Below the pieces are notes generated by a model. That model saw only the letters and a program-made list of their open reading frames with translations. It made no database searches and was not told where the DNA came from. Of a stretch of 64,000 nt of DNA, positions 11,162-23,047 are shown one piece after another (the stretch's first letter is position 1; each line of letters starts with the position of its first letter). The position numbers and the translations under genes are program-made. The DNA lies in the NCBI GenBank assembly GCA_963932465.1, contig OZ010786.1, positions 275,250,411 to 275,314,410 on the forward strand, in the 5' to 3' direction. Origin of the DNA: Maratus speciosus. Lineage: Eukaryota > Arthropoda > Arachnida > Araneae > Salticidae.

Positions 11162-11536
11162 CATACATTTAGAGGATAATTAAATATCTTTTAGCATAGC
11201 TTTAGCTGTCAACATATCAATTGTTAAGATAAGATTTTAAGCCTTTAAATTTTTTATGGTGAAAGTGGCAGTGGAACAGGTAACAAATATCTAATGAAAA
11301 TACTTATTGAATTAGGGGGTGATCACTTTTTTTTACATGACTGTACAGATGGAATATACATATAGACAAAATATGCATGCTGTGCCGTGTTTTTGTATTA
11401 AAGAGGGGATGACCTTATGTGACATTACGAAAATGAACTAAATTAAGCCCAAGTCAAAAACACTGTTTGTTTTTGTGGGGGGAAAGGCAACTCTTGTTGC
11501 ACACACCTGGTCACAAGTCACTGATTTGTAAATGCT

Positions 11537-12350
11537 AGTGTTGACTCTGGGCCAATTTGGCAGGATGCAGTACCCAACGCCCTTTTTTAACTATTTTATG
11601 TGCTTGGCACCCCTTTTTGACTAATTTATGTGCCTGGCGGCCCTTTTTGACTAATTTATGTACCTGGCGGCTTTTATTATTTTATGCACCTAATGGCCTT
11701 CACTGCCGATTTTGACACACACTTTCAATTCTTTTTTCTAATCACGCAGCAAAAACCCACAAAATGTTCACTGATCACAGATAATAAATCAAATTTCATC
11801 ATTTGGTCGCAGAGAATAACACTAAATTTGTTAATCAACTGTGTGAAAAAAAAAAAAAAAAAGAGAAATTAGCCGGTTGGTTATGGAAAAAGAAACACTC
11901 ATGAAATTCTTTAGTTGGTTGTGGGAAAAATATCGTGAAATTCGTCCATCGATTGAATGAAAAAAACTGTCACAAATTTCAGCAGTAAGTCGTGGAGAGA
12001 AATAAAAAAATTCACCAACTGTTCATGGGAAATAATCATAAAATTCGTCGATCAGCCACAGAAAAACAAAACAAAATTCATCTGTAAGAAAAAAAAAAAA
12101 AAAAAAAAAAAAAAATTACTTTCACCAAACAGTCGAAAGAAAAAAAATGCAAAGTTTGCTAATTGGTAGGAATAAAATACTGCAAAATTTATCAATCGGT
12201 TGTTGAAAAATATTGTAAAGTTGTACTGATAAAAGAGAACTCCAAACAAATCATTCAAAACATTTTTTTTTTTTTTTAAACAAGGTACAAAAGGGCCCTT
12301 TTTTAAAATTTCTGTACAACGGCCCCTTTTTTTTTTCTAGAGTCAACACT
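11537..12350. mobile_element. TIR element AGTGTTGACTC with 7-bp AAATGCT duplication and 33-bp array
   Basis: TIR AGTGTTGACTCT at both ends is flanked by AAATGCT (11530-11536, 12351-12357). The left part repeats CCCTTTTTGACTAATTTATG three times at about 11580-11700. The centre is an A-rich array of roughly 33-bp units. Confidence 0.65.
11750..12250. repeat. 33-bp minisatellite family B
   Basis: Units begin AAATTYGTC, followed by a variable TCGGTTGTGG-like part and an A-tract; spacing is 33-38 bp. The layout (AAATTCGTC + core + A-tract) resembles the 31-bp family, but the core differs. Confidence 0.65.
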
Positions 12351-12357
12351 AAATGCT

Positions 12358-13374
12358 TGAAAATAACATGAAAAACTGAGAAAAACTAATGAGAACCAGA
12401 AGTTATAAGATAATATAAAAAACCAGAAAATTTAAGGCAAAACTGGAAGAGTTAGCAGAAGCAATGTTAGATAATAAGTTAAACATTCGTTTAATTATTT
12501 ATTTTTTAATCTATAAATACATGAGAAAACTGAACTATTTAGCTTGAAAGATATTTTCATTAATTACACTATTATTCCACTCATATTCTTTTCCATGTAT
12601 ACCAAAGTATAACATATTGCAATTAATATTGTGACACATTTTGTGTTGAAATGTTATTATTATTTATTTACTTATTTTTTGTTTAAGTTTAAAATTTTCT
12701 AAAATTGAAAAACAAGTTCAAAATTCCTGCAAGAAATCACAGTTTACTTTTGGTTGTTGACATAAAATATTTGATATGACCATTCACTTTGGATATTACA
12801 GTTTCTAAAGGAAAAGGTATAACTACTTAAAACGGATTACAATATGAATAATGATATATTATTAACAGCATTTTATTTTTAATTTCTTTTTTAATTTACC
12901 TATTTTGCATTTTTTTCATTCATTTAATAAGTTTGTGTGAGAGATAAAAAATTCAAAATCTTAATTTGGAAAACTATTTTCTTATTATAAATTTAAAAAA
13001 CGTTAAATTTATAAATAATAGAATATTTCATGAATGAATTTTCATGATTTAAAAAGTTCATTATCATTAAAAACTTTGTATATTTTATTCTTTTTACAAC
13101 ATAGCTTAAAACAGAATTTCTTTTCCCGGGGAAGAATTAAATTTGACAGAATCAGAATTATTATTCTATTAATTGTGTGTAAAAATTCCATGCTTAAATT
13201 TACAAAATTTGAACAATACATCAATGGTGAATAAATTTTCTACTCACAAATTGCCTTTGAGAAATAAATTTTAAAAAAGTGAAAGAAAGAACTAATTTAA
13301 CTATAAAATACCTTAAAATTTATTAAAAATAAGTAAAATATTGCATTTTAATCATAAAATCAAATATTACATAC
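12358..13374. other. Intron sequence, no feature recognised
   Basis: Very AT-rich. Short ORFs on both strands lack recognisable similarity. Confidence 0.5.
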
Positions 13375-13506
13375 AGTCATTACAACATAATGTCTTCCTG
13401 AAGCATGAAGATCATCTACAAATTCTGGCAAATTGGCAAAATTAATCTTGTCATAGGTAAAATCTTTATAATTATCCATGTAATCAATGTCATTCCACTG
13501 GACATC
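13375..13506 (-). CDS. GAA: GH31 alpha-glucosidase exon d (QWNDIDYMD substrate-binding motif)
   Basis: A 132-nt phase 0-0 exon with acceptor TTGTTGTAG and donor GTATGT. It encodes [19 protein letters not shown] followed by [19 protein letters not shown]. The QWNDxDYMD motif holds the aspartate (human Asp404) that contacts substrate in the -1 subsite, and the Ile after it replaces Leu405. The C-terminal HYVVMT leads into the D-P of the next exon, matching the IVDP strand of human GAA. No indel or stop is present. The exon lies 15 kb downstream of exon c and 2.5 kb upstream of exon e. Confidence 0.93.
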
Positions 13507-13929
13507 CTACAACAAAAACAGAACTATAAAGTAATGCAAATGTCAGTATGCCAAAATATTCCTTCTGCACATAGTACTTCAATTACACATGGAAAAAAGG
13601 TTTAAAAGACAGCTTTATTTTGGCTATACACTCAAAATAATAAACAATAAATTTTAAATCCTTAAATAAACCTGCTAAAAAACCTTACATAAAAGCAATT
13701 TAAAAGCCAAGGAGGCCATAATTAAACTGACAGCACTGAGCATGCTTTGCGGCACAATATAATTACCAAAATTAAACCAAATTTTTTAGGATGATTAAAC
13801 AAAATGAAGGATTCCACAAAAAAAAAAAAAAAAAAAAACTGTAATAAAATTATTTTTTGTTTAGCAGATTAAATTCAGGTTCAGTCTGGCTGCCATTTTT
13901 GTGGGCTACATATTGCATTCTGTTCAGAG

Positions 13930-14515
13930 AAATCAAAACAGCAGAAAGTAACATGTCTGCAGGAATGCCCCATACAGCCCATCTTTCAATGTAGCCAGAT
14001 TCCAAGACAGACCTTGGATTCCAAGAGACCTTCGAGATAGACCTTGGACTTTAAGTAACCTCCAAAAGTCCCATGTCAAAGTCAGAGGATGGAGGTAGCC
14101 ATGCAATTGAAAAACAGTGACTAATGACTCTTTATGTGTGAACTTCTTTTGTAGCAGCAGCTGTACTTGCAAAGCAATGTGAGGAAGGGCTCCATCTTGA
14201 ATGAAAAGGTTTTTCTTTGAGTATTGTTTTTATTGAAGTGACAAGATGACAAAGTTGTTTAACATGTGGCAACATTTTCCTACGATAACAGAACAGGTTA
14301 CTGGTCAGTAATGTTTTCATAGAAATAAGAACCTATGAGTAATTTTGTTGCAAACCTTACCAAAGTTATCTTTGATGATTGTAAGATAAAGTCTCTGAAT
14401 GTATTTGGGGAATTGGAATCCCAAATTTGTCAGTTTTGGGAATTTACACATCCATTCAGGTAAAAGCTCAGAGGCAGAAAGTTTCTTAGCTGTCTGCGAC
14501 AAGCTTTTAAAATTT
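13930..14515 (-). pseudogene. Transposase relic, Tc1/IS630-like DDE family
   Basis: The minus strand reads, with stops and frameshifts, LNGCVNSQN and IWDSNSPN near 14480-14400, IGSYFYEN near 14320, then FIQDGALPHIALQVQLLL near 14200 and a degenerate W-P-SPDLTP-FWLWG region near 14050 (seen as DFDMGLLEV or LTWDFWRLL by frame), and NLATLKDGLYGA at 13960. These match the ordered motifs of arthropod DDE transposons (YFFEE, QDGAPPH, PRSPDLTPCDFWLWG, NLADLK). Terminal repeats were not resolved, and the copy is inactive. Confidence 0.75.
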
Positions 14516-14809
14516 CATAATCTGTCTGCAAATTTTGCATGTCATTTTAATGAATAAATAATAAATTGAACTAGAAATTTTTTATCTTTCTATTTAAAAC
14601 ATGGTAAGCATGATGCATTCTCATTAATTTTGCTTATAACATTTCATCATCTAACTTCATGTAGAATTTCTAAAGTGTGGAGGATAAGTAGAACCACACA
14701 TAGACAATAATGATGCTTTTAAAAACCTTCGGAAGCTTCAGAGGCCTCAAGCGCGAAAAGCACTGAGTTTTTTCTAAAACCTTGAATGAAATTTGCGGCC
14801 TTTTGGGAA

Positions 14810-16600
14810 AATATTTTTTTTTTGTAATTCTTTGGTGAAATTCACGTTTTTTCCATGGCTTTTTGACGAATTTATCGTTTTTTCTGTAATTTTTGGACGA
14901 AACTTGCGTTTTTTTTTTTTTTTTTTTGCGATCTTTTGACAATATTTGCGTTTTTTCTACAATCCTATGACGAAATTCGCGTTTGTTCCGCAATCCCTTG
15001 ACGAAATTCGATTTTTTTTTTCTGCGTCCTTTTGAGGAAGTTATTTTTTTTTAATTCTTCAGTGAAATTCATGTTTTCTCCTTGGCTTTTTGACAAATTT
15101 CGCGTTTTCTCGAAATAGGAGTTTCGCGAACCAAGTTTTGGATGAAATTTACCCTTTTTTTTGTTTTTTTTGCAATCTTTTGACAATATTTGCGTCTTTT
15201 CTACAATCCTATGACGAAATTCGCGTTTGCTCCGCGATCCTTTGACGAAATTCGTAATTTTCCGCGATCCTTTGATGAAATTTGCGTTTTTTCATGATCC
15301 CCTCACGTAATTCACAATTTCCGCGATCTTTTGATGAAATTTGCATTGTGTCCGCGATCCTTTGGCGAAATTTGCGTTTTGTTCGCGATCCTTTGACAAA
15401 ATTTGCGCTTTTTTGCCAAAATTCGCGCTTTTTACGCAACCTTTTCCCGAAATTCGCGCTTTTCACACAATCTTTTGCGAAATTAAAACTTTTAACACGA
15501 TCTTTTGGTGAAATTCACACTTTTTACGCGAACTTTTACCGAAATTCGCGCTTTTTATGCGATCATTTGCCGAAATTAACGTTTTTAACGCGATCTTTTG
15601 CCAAAAATCACAATTTTTACGCGAACTTTTACCGAAATTCGCGCTTTTTATGCGATCATTTGCCGAAATTAACGCTTTTAACGCGATCTTTTGCCAAAAA
15701 TCACAATTTTTACGCGAACTTTTACCGAAATTCGCGCTTTTTATGCAATCTTCTGCCGAAATTCGCGCTTTCTACCCGATTCCTTTGCCGAAATTAAAGC
15801 TTTTAACGCGATCTTTTGCTGAAATTCACACTTTTTACGCGATCTTTTGCCGAAATTCACGCCAATAACACGATCTTTTGCCGAAATTTGAGCTTTTTAC
15901 GCGATCTTTTGCCGAAATTCACGCTTTTTATGCGCTATTTTGCCGAAATTCGCGCTTTTTACACGATCTTTTGCCAAAATTCACGTTTTTTACCCGATCT
16001 TTTGCCGAAATTAAAACTTTTAATGCGATCTTTTGCCGAAATTCACGCCATTAACACGATCTTTTGCCGAAATTTGAGCTTTTTACACGATCTTTTGCCG
16101 AAATTCACACTTTTTATGCGATATTTCGCCGAAATTCGCGCTTTCTACGCGATTTTTTGCAAAATTCACGTTTTTTACCCGATCTTTTGCAAAAATTCAC
16201 GCCTTTTACCCGATCCTTTGCCAAAATTAAAGCTTTTAACGCGATCTTTTGCTGAAAATCACACTTTTTACGCGATCTTTTGCCGAAATTCACGCCATTA
16301 ACACGATCTTTTGCCGATATTTGTGCTATTTACACGATCTTTTGCCGAAATTCACGCTGTATACGCGATCTTTTTCCGAAATTCGCGCTTTTTATGAGAT
16401 CTTTTGCCGATATTCGCGCTTTTTAAGCGATATTTTGTCAAAATTCACGATTCTTTCCCGATCTTTTGCCAAAATTCACGCTTTTACGCGATCTTTTGCG
16501 AAATTAATGCTTTTCACGCGAACTTTGGCCAAAATTCACACTTTTTACGCACTTTTTTCCCGAAATTCGCGCTTTTTACGCGGGAAAAAGCGTCCGAAAG
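14810..16600 (+). repeat. 31-bp minisatellite array A3 (largest, about 1.8 kb)
   Basis: Roughly 55 units with the T-rich strand on plus. The left third uses the TTTGACGAAATTCGCG version; from about 15410 it changes to a distinct subtype, TTTTACGCGATCTTTTGCCG, with spacing 31. Blocks of units at 15500-15720 and 15780-16300 are near-identical, indicating local multi-unit duplication. Phenylalanine/arginine-rich ORFs across it are repeat read-through. Confidence 0.85.
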
Positions 16601-16682
16601 TTGCGGACAATTTTTTAAATTAACTTCATCAGTGCAGACAATAATTGTCCGCAAAAAATTTTTTGTGTCCGCGACTATGTCG

Positions 16683-16720
16683 CAGGGGCGGATCCAGAGA
16701 ATCGTTTTGTGGGGGGGAGA
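16683..16720. mobile_element. Isolated hAT-like end CAGGGGCGGATCCAG
   Basis: A canonical hAT-type terminus follows array A3. No matching inverse end was found; the related CAGGCGCGGATCC ends at 25379 and 27129 form their own pair. Confidence 0.4.
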
Positions 16721-16827
16721 TACCGAGTGACATATAATCAACGTAGTCATAAATTCTGCTGCTCAAATCATTCCTTGCAGTTAATTATTAAATGAATATG
16801 AAATAATGAGTGCGATTCGAAAATATT

Positions 16828-16900
16828 ACAGACTCTCGATTATCCGACGTCCGATTAACCGAAACACTCGGTTATTTAACACTCTTATTATATAATCCCG
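16828..16900. mobile_element. Single pogo/Tigger-like end
   Basis: ACAGACTCTCGATTATCCGA with CCGATTAACCGAA resembles Tigger termini (compare 34134 and its partner). No partner end was seen. Confidence 0.35.
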
Positions 16901-17466
16901 CCCTCTCCTCAAAATATGGTTTATTGTTACTTATTAGCTGAAAAATTAAAACGTTATAACAAAATTTATTTATTGAATGTCTTATTATTTTTTTCTTTTT
17001 ATTCTTGTACTGTGGTAATTATTTATCTTATTTTTTGTTCTTCTAGTTATAGTGAAGTTTTAACAACGTTAATAACACAAGCCTGCGATGATTGTGTTTT
17101 TTAACTTTTGATAATTGATTTTGATGTATTTTTTAGCACTGAATCCTAAAATGACCTTCATTTTTAACCATCACGTCACGATTTTCGCAAATCGTAAATT
17201 TCAAAGTTCAAAAGTAAAAAAAATAGCGAAAATCTCTCAAAGCAATTTGTCAAAGCCTTAACAAAAGAAGGTAAATGTTTTAAATACATCTGCGACAAAT
17301 TTCCCAGCATTATCAACCGCCAAAATAAAAGAGAATACCGAGATGAACGCCATAAACAGGGCCGGCGCTGGACATTTTGCCGCCTGAGGCGAGCATCATT
17401 TTGCCGCCCTTATGACATAATTGTTTTTCTTCATTACTCAAATCTTTTTAAGAATATAAAATTATT

Positions 17467-17600
17467 ATGCTAACTAGAGATCGACCGAAAATTCGGTTTC
17501 GTTTTCGTTATCGGCCTAAAATCTGAGTTTCATTGAAAATTCGTTTTCGGCGAAAATGCTGTCAAAAATTCGGCCGGACCGAAATTATCTGTATGGTAAT
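17467..17600. mobile_element. Isolated TIR-like end with TTCGG motifs
   Basis: TAGAGATCGACCGAAAATTC followed by repeated TTTTCGG/CGAAAAT motifs resembles a hAT-like terminus. No inverse partner was found. Confidence 0.3.
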
Positions 17601-18174
17601 AGTAAAATGATCTATTCGAACGGAAATGCATGGCAACCCGATTACAAAACACCATTCGTAATAATATCATTCAATATTCCGTAACTTGGTGATATTTTTT
17701 AAAAAAGGGCACATTACCAATGTTTAGAGAATGTGAAATCTGAATGGGGGTTAGTGAGCGCAACAATTTACAACTTTCAATGTACAATTTAAAAATGTAC
17801 AGAAATGTACAAATTACATAAAGTACATTTTTTTTTACAGTTAATTGTAAAAAAAAATTGTGATATTTTGAGATATTAATATGATGAAATGATAAAAATA
17901 TGTCTCAATGTATGGCTAAAAACACATTTCAATAAATAACAGAAAACGTATTTTATTTTTATTCCTGGGGCCATTTTTTAAATTTTCTGGAAAACTTAAA
18001 TTTTAGAGTTGAAATTTTTTGAATAAGTGTGCAATATGTATAAAAATGAACTAGTATCAGTAAATTAACCAATCTAAGAGAACACGAAAAATCGAAAACG
18101 TCCTGGACACAGAAACTTGCTAATCGGGCCCTGTATGTAAGCATTTTATACATATATTTTATATATAGGGTAGA

Positions 18175-18175
<1 letters not shown>

Positions 18176-18213
<38 letters not shown>
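18176..18213. repeat. (AT)n microsatellite
   Basis: About 19 uninterrupted AT dinucleotides. Confidence 0.95.
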
Positions 18214-18214
<1 letters not shown>

Positions 18215-18697
18215 CCATTAATTAAACATTACCGACCATCATCAAAAACTGCAATATTGTGAATGATTGGCTACACGCCATAAACCAACAATATAGAACT
18301 GTATGTGTAAAAAAAAGTACCGTATACCTAATTACAAGAATTAACACGGAAGAAAAAAAGAAGAATATGGATTCCGAAAAAATTGAAAAACTTATATATT
18401 GAATTACGTTTTCAAGAGTACAGAATTCAATGATATAAGCAAATCGGTTGTTTTCTGTGGGAAAAAGCTATAAGCTGAAAATTTTTTTTCCCCTGTACTC
18501 AAACAACCAATATAATCAAAATAATAGTTTCAAGATGAATACAGAACATTATCAAATGGCATGAAATGGAAAAAAAACTACAACCCATTAAATATTTAAT
18601 TTATAGCAATAGAAATCTTACAAAAACATACCGTATTAATTCCCAGTAGATTTTCAAAATATATTCCCGCACATGGAATCCAAAAAGCATGATAAGA

Positions 18698-19079
18698 CGG
18701 GGGGTCCATCTTCCGGTCCCAGGCCCTTTTCAGGCCCATTTGTCGACACAAGGAACCACCCGTGAAGCAAGCCCCGCGACGCGTCCCGAAGGTCGCCGCC
18801 AGACAAGCTCCAACAGAGCGGAACCCTGCGCCAACTCCGGTCAAACCGACACCGCTGCCCAGCGCACACGGTGACGGCTATTCCCAAGAAGAGACGAACG
18901 GCCGCTACGACAGTCCTCACCACCCAGCTAGAAAAACCAAGTGGTCCCTAAACTTGGTTACTCGAGCCGGTAGACCCCGCACACCATCGCAGGAACCAGA
19001 CGCCTATAAAGACGCTGGGCCCACGGGCGGAACCGAGGCTTCCCGACCCGAATTTAATTTACGGACAGGCCCCCAAGAT
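18698..19079. mobile_element. GC-rich 382-bp insert between 17-bp direct repeats
   Basis: CAAAAAGCATGATAAGA stands at 18681-18697 and again at 19080-19096, flanking a block far richer in G+C than its surroundings. It is open for about 109 codons on plus (18762-19091; proline/arginine/threonine-rich) and for 89 codons on minus, with no recognised protein. The long target duplication suggests retroposition (LINE/SINE-type). No poly-A tail and no TG...CA ends were seen. CCTATAAAGACGC at about 19001 resembles a TATA box, so an LTR fragment is the alternative. Confidence 0.55.
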
Positions 19080-19474
19080 CAAAAAGCATGATAAGATTAA
19101 GGTGAATAAAACAGTTAAGTTAAGACAGAAATTAAAAGCTATGGAGTCAGTTAATTCCTGTTGAAATATTGTGATAAATATAATTAATATAATATAAATA
19201 AAAAATAATTACATTATTTATAATACCTAAAAACAATTTTAAATTGTATATATTATATATAATGTATATGCAAAGTATAAATTTTTTGTGTAAATTTTCA
19301 TTTGTTTCTAATAAAAAATATATAAATCGCTTCTTTATATTAAAAAAATTGTATAAATTATAGGTGCAGATTCCCAAAATTTTTAAGGAGCCAGTGGCTC
19401 CTAAACCCAAGTTGGGGAAGAACCCATAAAAGCAATAGCGTTTATATGAGAAAAATTCAGAGTCTGAATCTCGT

Positions 19475-20035
19475 CAAAGGATCGCAAAATACCCTGCAAA
19501 TTTCGTCAAAGGATCCAGAAAAAAAAAAGAATTTCGTCAAAGAATTCCAAAAAACACGAATTTCGTCAAAAAGTTAAATAAAAAAAATACGAATTTCGTC
19601 AAAGAATCGTGAAAAAACGCGTATTTCGTCAAAGAATCGAGGGGAAAAAGCTAATTTCGTCAATCTTCGCAGAAAAACGTCAACGTCGTCAAAGGGTAAT
19701 GAAGAAAAACCACACTTATTTTATCAAAGGATCGCAGAAAAAACGCTAATTTTGTCAAAGGATTGCAGAAACAACGCGAATGTCGTCAAAAGATTTCAGA
19801 AAAAACGCGGATTTCGTCAACAGATTGCAGAAAAAAAAAAGAATTTTATCAAAAAATCGCAAATTTCGTCAAAGCATTGCAAAAAAAAAAAAAAAAAAAA
19901 AGACATTTATAAAACGATCTCTATAAAACCTAAATTTCTTCAAAGGTTCGCGGAAAAAAACGCGATTTTCGTCAGAGGATTGCGAAAAGAAATCGCGATT
20001 TACGTCTAAAGATTACCGAAAAAACCGCGAAATTT
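19475..20035 (-). repeat. 31-bp minisatellite array A4
   Basis: About 18 units in the A-rich orientation on plus (ATTTCGTCAAAGGATCGC + A-tract), with some decay. A tail with repeated GTCGCCA/TGGCGACT words follows at 20040-20115. Confidence 0.75.
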
Positions 20036-20536
20036 GCCAAAGGATGGCGACTTAAACGTCGAAAATTAGTCGCCAAAGCAAAAAATTTAGTCTCTACATG
20101 GCGACTGGTGACCGTGAATCTGCATCTATAGCTATAAAGATTTAAAAAATTGCTAATATATAAGAAACAAAATATGTATGAAAAATTTCCTTCTCTCGCC
20201 AAGGCAGATTTCTCTATTTTGCCCGTACTGAAAAAGTACTCTTTTTGTTTTATTTTTGAATAATACCGTACGTAAAATTAAAATTGTAACTTTTATTATC
20301 ATCTGAATAAATTAAATTGTCCATGAATCAGTCAACAAATTCGAGTACAGAAAGTATAGTTTTATTTCATACTTATCTAGGAGGATCGCTAAAATAAAAT
20401 AATTACTTGAAAATGATAAATGCATATGCAAAGGAAAAAAAAGTTATGATTTTTGCATTTTTAAAAAACACTAAAAATTGATTATAAATTAAAGTATTTT
20501 TTTTTTATTTATTTATTTACGATAAGCACCATTTTT

Positions 20537-21212
20537 AGGGTTTCGTTCATCTGACGAAACCCTATTCGTCTCGCCCTTCTGTCTGTCTGTCCGTCACAGA
20601 GCCCGTTCTCAGAAACTATGTATGTTAGAGACTTGAAATTTTGCATACTTATAGCTAAACACCTCACATCAAACGCAAATCCTAAAATTTCGAAAAAATC
20701 TTATATGTAACCCTCTGGGCTCTAACTTGTGTATTTTAAGCTTTTTTTTTTCTAACTCAGCCCCAAATTAAGTTGAAGACTTGAAATTTTGCAAAATTAT
20801 AGCTAAGCACTTGCGATCAAACGACAAATCATAAAATTTCGACAAAATCTTATATTTAACCCTCTGGGCTCTAACTTGTGTATTTTAAGCAATTTTTTAT
20901 CCTCCCCCCTTTTCTCCTGGGGGTCACTTTTTAAACTTTTGCTGATACCCCTTTGATCACTCTTTCATATTCTGCACTATAGACTTACATATTGTAGTTC
21001 CATTTTTTACAGCCAGGGGCCGCCTACCTATCTCGGGTGCTATGGCCCGATTCCCTTGACTAATATATCTATGGATAGCTTGTAAAACGGAGTTTCGTTC
21101 GGATAGAGGTTTGTGTAGAATAGAGTGCGCCCCTGGTTGAGAAATGTGAAACTAACAGATTTTGCAAAAGGATAAAGTGTTTTGAAACGAATATTAAACG
21201 AAACCCTTTGTG
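20537..21212. mobile_element. Hairpin-ended repeat with TCTGTCTGTC block
   Basis: Starts with the palindrome AGGGTTTCGTTC-ATC-TGACGAAACCCT and ends AACGAAACCCT near 21212. Inside, a unit of about 120 bp (GAAATTTTGCA, ATAGCTAA, AAATCATAAAATTTCG, CCTCTGGGCTCTAAC) occurs twice in tandem. A diverged copy is at 10150-10345. Its class is unknown. Confidence 0.5.
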
Positions 21213-22142
21213 CTATTTGTGATCACACTTACCCACTTGTTTGAAAGCTAGTTTACCTAAAATCATTTTAAAAGGAAAGTTGTGATCGACGGGAAATTAA
21301 AATTGTGACCAATTGATTCAAAACAAGAGATATATTTCCAGATAGCTGTAATACGGCTTTTTTCGCATTCTTTTTTCATGGCGAAAACACAATATTTGTG
21401 AAGTTGATTTTTCATCTTTGTTAGAAATTTTTAGATTTTAAGGAAATGTAAGTTTGATTATTTGGATATACAGTGGATGATCGGTTAATGAACAGATCGG
21501 TTAACGAACACTTTTGACAGAGATTTTTATGTTCAGATAACGAATACTTTCGCGAAGAATTTTCTGTTCCGTTACGAACATCTCATGAAACAAAGCAAGT
21601 AGAAGCAATGCCATGTTTCAGTTTTCCAGAGCTGTATTTAATTGTATCTATTATCGACTTAGAAAATATTTTAACAGTTGTATATTTATGGCCTAATTAG
21701 TTTATGGGTTATCGAGAGTTCGGGTCCTACATTTTAGGACCCCCAAATTTGAATGAACAGATTAAAAATATTAAATTATATATCTTGTCCTTTTTTAAAG
21801 AAATATTTTTAATTGGAAATTTTTCATTTTAATTGATATGGAGTTCCTAAATTATAAACAAGCTCTAAGCTCCACTTGGCCTTTATCGGGCCTGCAATAA
21901 ATATAATTTTTAGAGAACAAATGGAACTTTTGATAGGTCAAAGTGATATGGAGTGATATGGTTTAATGCTGCAGTCAACGAATGTGATCCTAAAAGTTTT
22001 TACAAAACAAATGTCATTTATATAACTTTTAATTAATTTTTCAATTTATTTTCAGCAGTGAAATTACGCTCGATATTATTGAATATTTAATACGTGATTT
22101 ACCACATTGCTAACTAAGTGTAGAACCAACAGAGCGAAAAAT

Positions 22143-22211
22143 GTTCACGCCGGGAATCGAACCCGGAATCCTTGGAATAGAGCTCCAAGTGCTCTACCAC
22201 TGCTGAAAATT
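22143..22211 (-). tRNA. tRNA-like sequence (degenerate, element-borne)
   Basis: Minus strand shows a D-arm AGC..GGTAGAGC, a stem CTTGG/CCAAG around GAGCTCTATT, and an intact T-arm CCGGG-TTCGATT-CCCGG. The 5' acceptor strand does not pair with CGTGAAC. The anticodon cannot be set with confidence. Confidence 0.35.
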
Positions 22212-22373
22212 AATTGAAAAATCAATTAAAAATTATAGTTTTGTTCACCGATGCTGGGTTTATTTGTATCTCATGTTTCGCCGCAGGACTGTGTGTTCAT
22301 TCATACTATTTCATCGTATGCTGCAGTTGCAACCTTAACAACATATTTAGTGAGAGATGCTAAGATGGGTATC

Positions 22374-22446
22374 GTCCTCGTAACTTAAATGGTAGAACAC
22401 TTGAGCACTATTCCAAGGGTTGCGAATTCGATTCTCGACTAGGACA
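22374..22446 (+). tRNA. tRNA-like sequence (degenerate, element-borne)
   Basis: 73 nt: acceptor GTCCTCG/CTAGGAC pairs 6 of 7, with a GGTAGAAC D-arm remnant, a CTTGA-TCCAAG anticodon region and the T loop TTCGATT with a broken stem. A decayed sister of the minus-strand copy. Confidence 0.3.
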
Positions 22447-23047
22447 TTTTTCACTCTGTTGGTTCTACGCTTAGTTAGCAATGTGGTAAAATATGCATTA
22501 AATGTATGTCATTTATTTTTTTTAATGCAAACGACACGTATAAAGTCATCAAAATACGATCTATACATATTAAATATGGACGTATTATTAACCTTATTTA
22601 AAAAGGAAGTTTGAAAACTTTTTCGATTGTTATTAATGTATGTATCATTGTTATTACATTTAAATAAATGAGATTTGGGAATTAGGGAGAATTTATATTA
22701 ATTTTTATATATTTGTTAGTTTTTAAGAACGAATTAATTCAACGCCCACACAAATGTATACAAAATCTATGATCGGTTTTTGAACAATTCGGTTAACGAA
22801 CATTGTTTTGGAACGGATTAAGTTCGTTAACCGATCACCCACTGTATGATCTTTTCTCAACCAGGCTTTTGTTTTTTTCTAAAGATATTGGAAACAGCTA
22901 AGATAGTGCAAATGATAAATATATATATAACTCGTTAGAAAACATTAAAAATTGCAAAAAAATGAAAATCTGATAAAAGTATCAAAATGGGAGGGGGGGG
23001 GGGGGTAGGAAACTGCAACGAACAGTTTAATTAATCACTAATAAATA

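Larger units (their letters stand above)
22098..22490. mobile_element. Foldback element with two tRNA-like sequences in opposite orientation
   Basis: Left arm 22098-22145 and right arm 22443-22490 are near-perfect inverses (TTACCACATTGCTAAC..., GTAGAACCAACAGAGCGAAAAATG). Each arm ends in a tRNA-like sequence pointing outward: minus 22143-22211 and plus 22374-22446. The CATTTTTCGCTCNGTTGG junction after the tRNA 3' end is shared with the element at 2041-2208. Confidence 0.65.
21471..22844. mobile_element. Pogo-type TIR element, TA target duplication, carrying a tRNA-like foldback
   Basis: Ends CAGTGGATGATCGGTTAATG and the inverse of CAGTGGGTGATCGGTTAACG lie between TA (21469-21470, 22845-22846). 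GGTTAACGAAC words repeat inside each end. No transposase recognised. It contains the foldback 22098-22490. Confidence 0.7.

Noticed and set aside
15282..16730. Phenylalanine/arginine-rich ORFs of 100-171 codons
   Set aside because: Read-through of array A3; overlapping frames give equivalent repeats.
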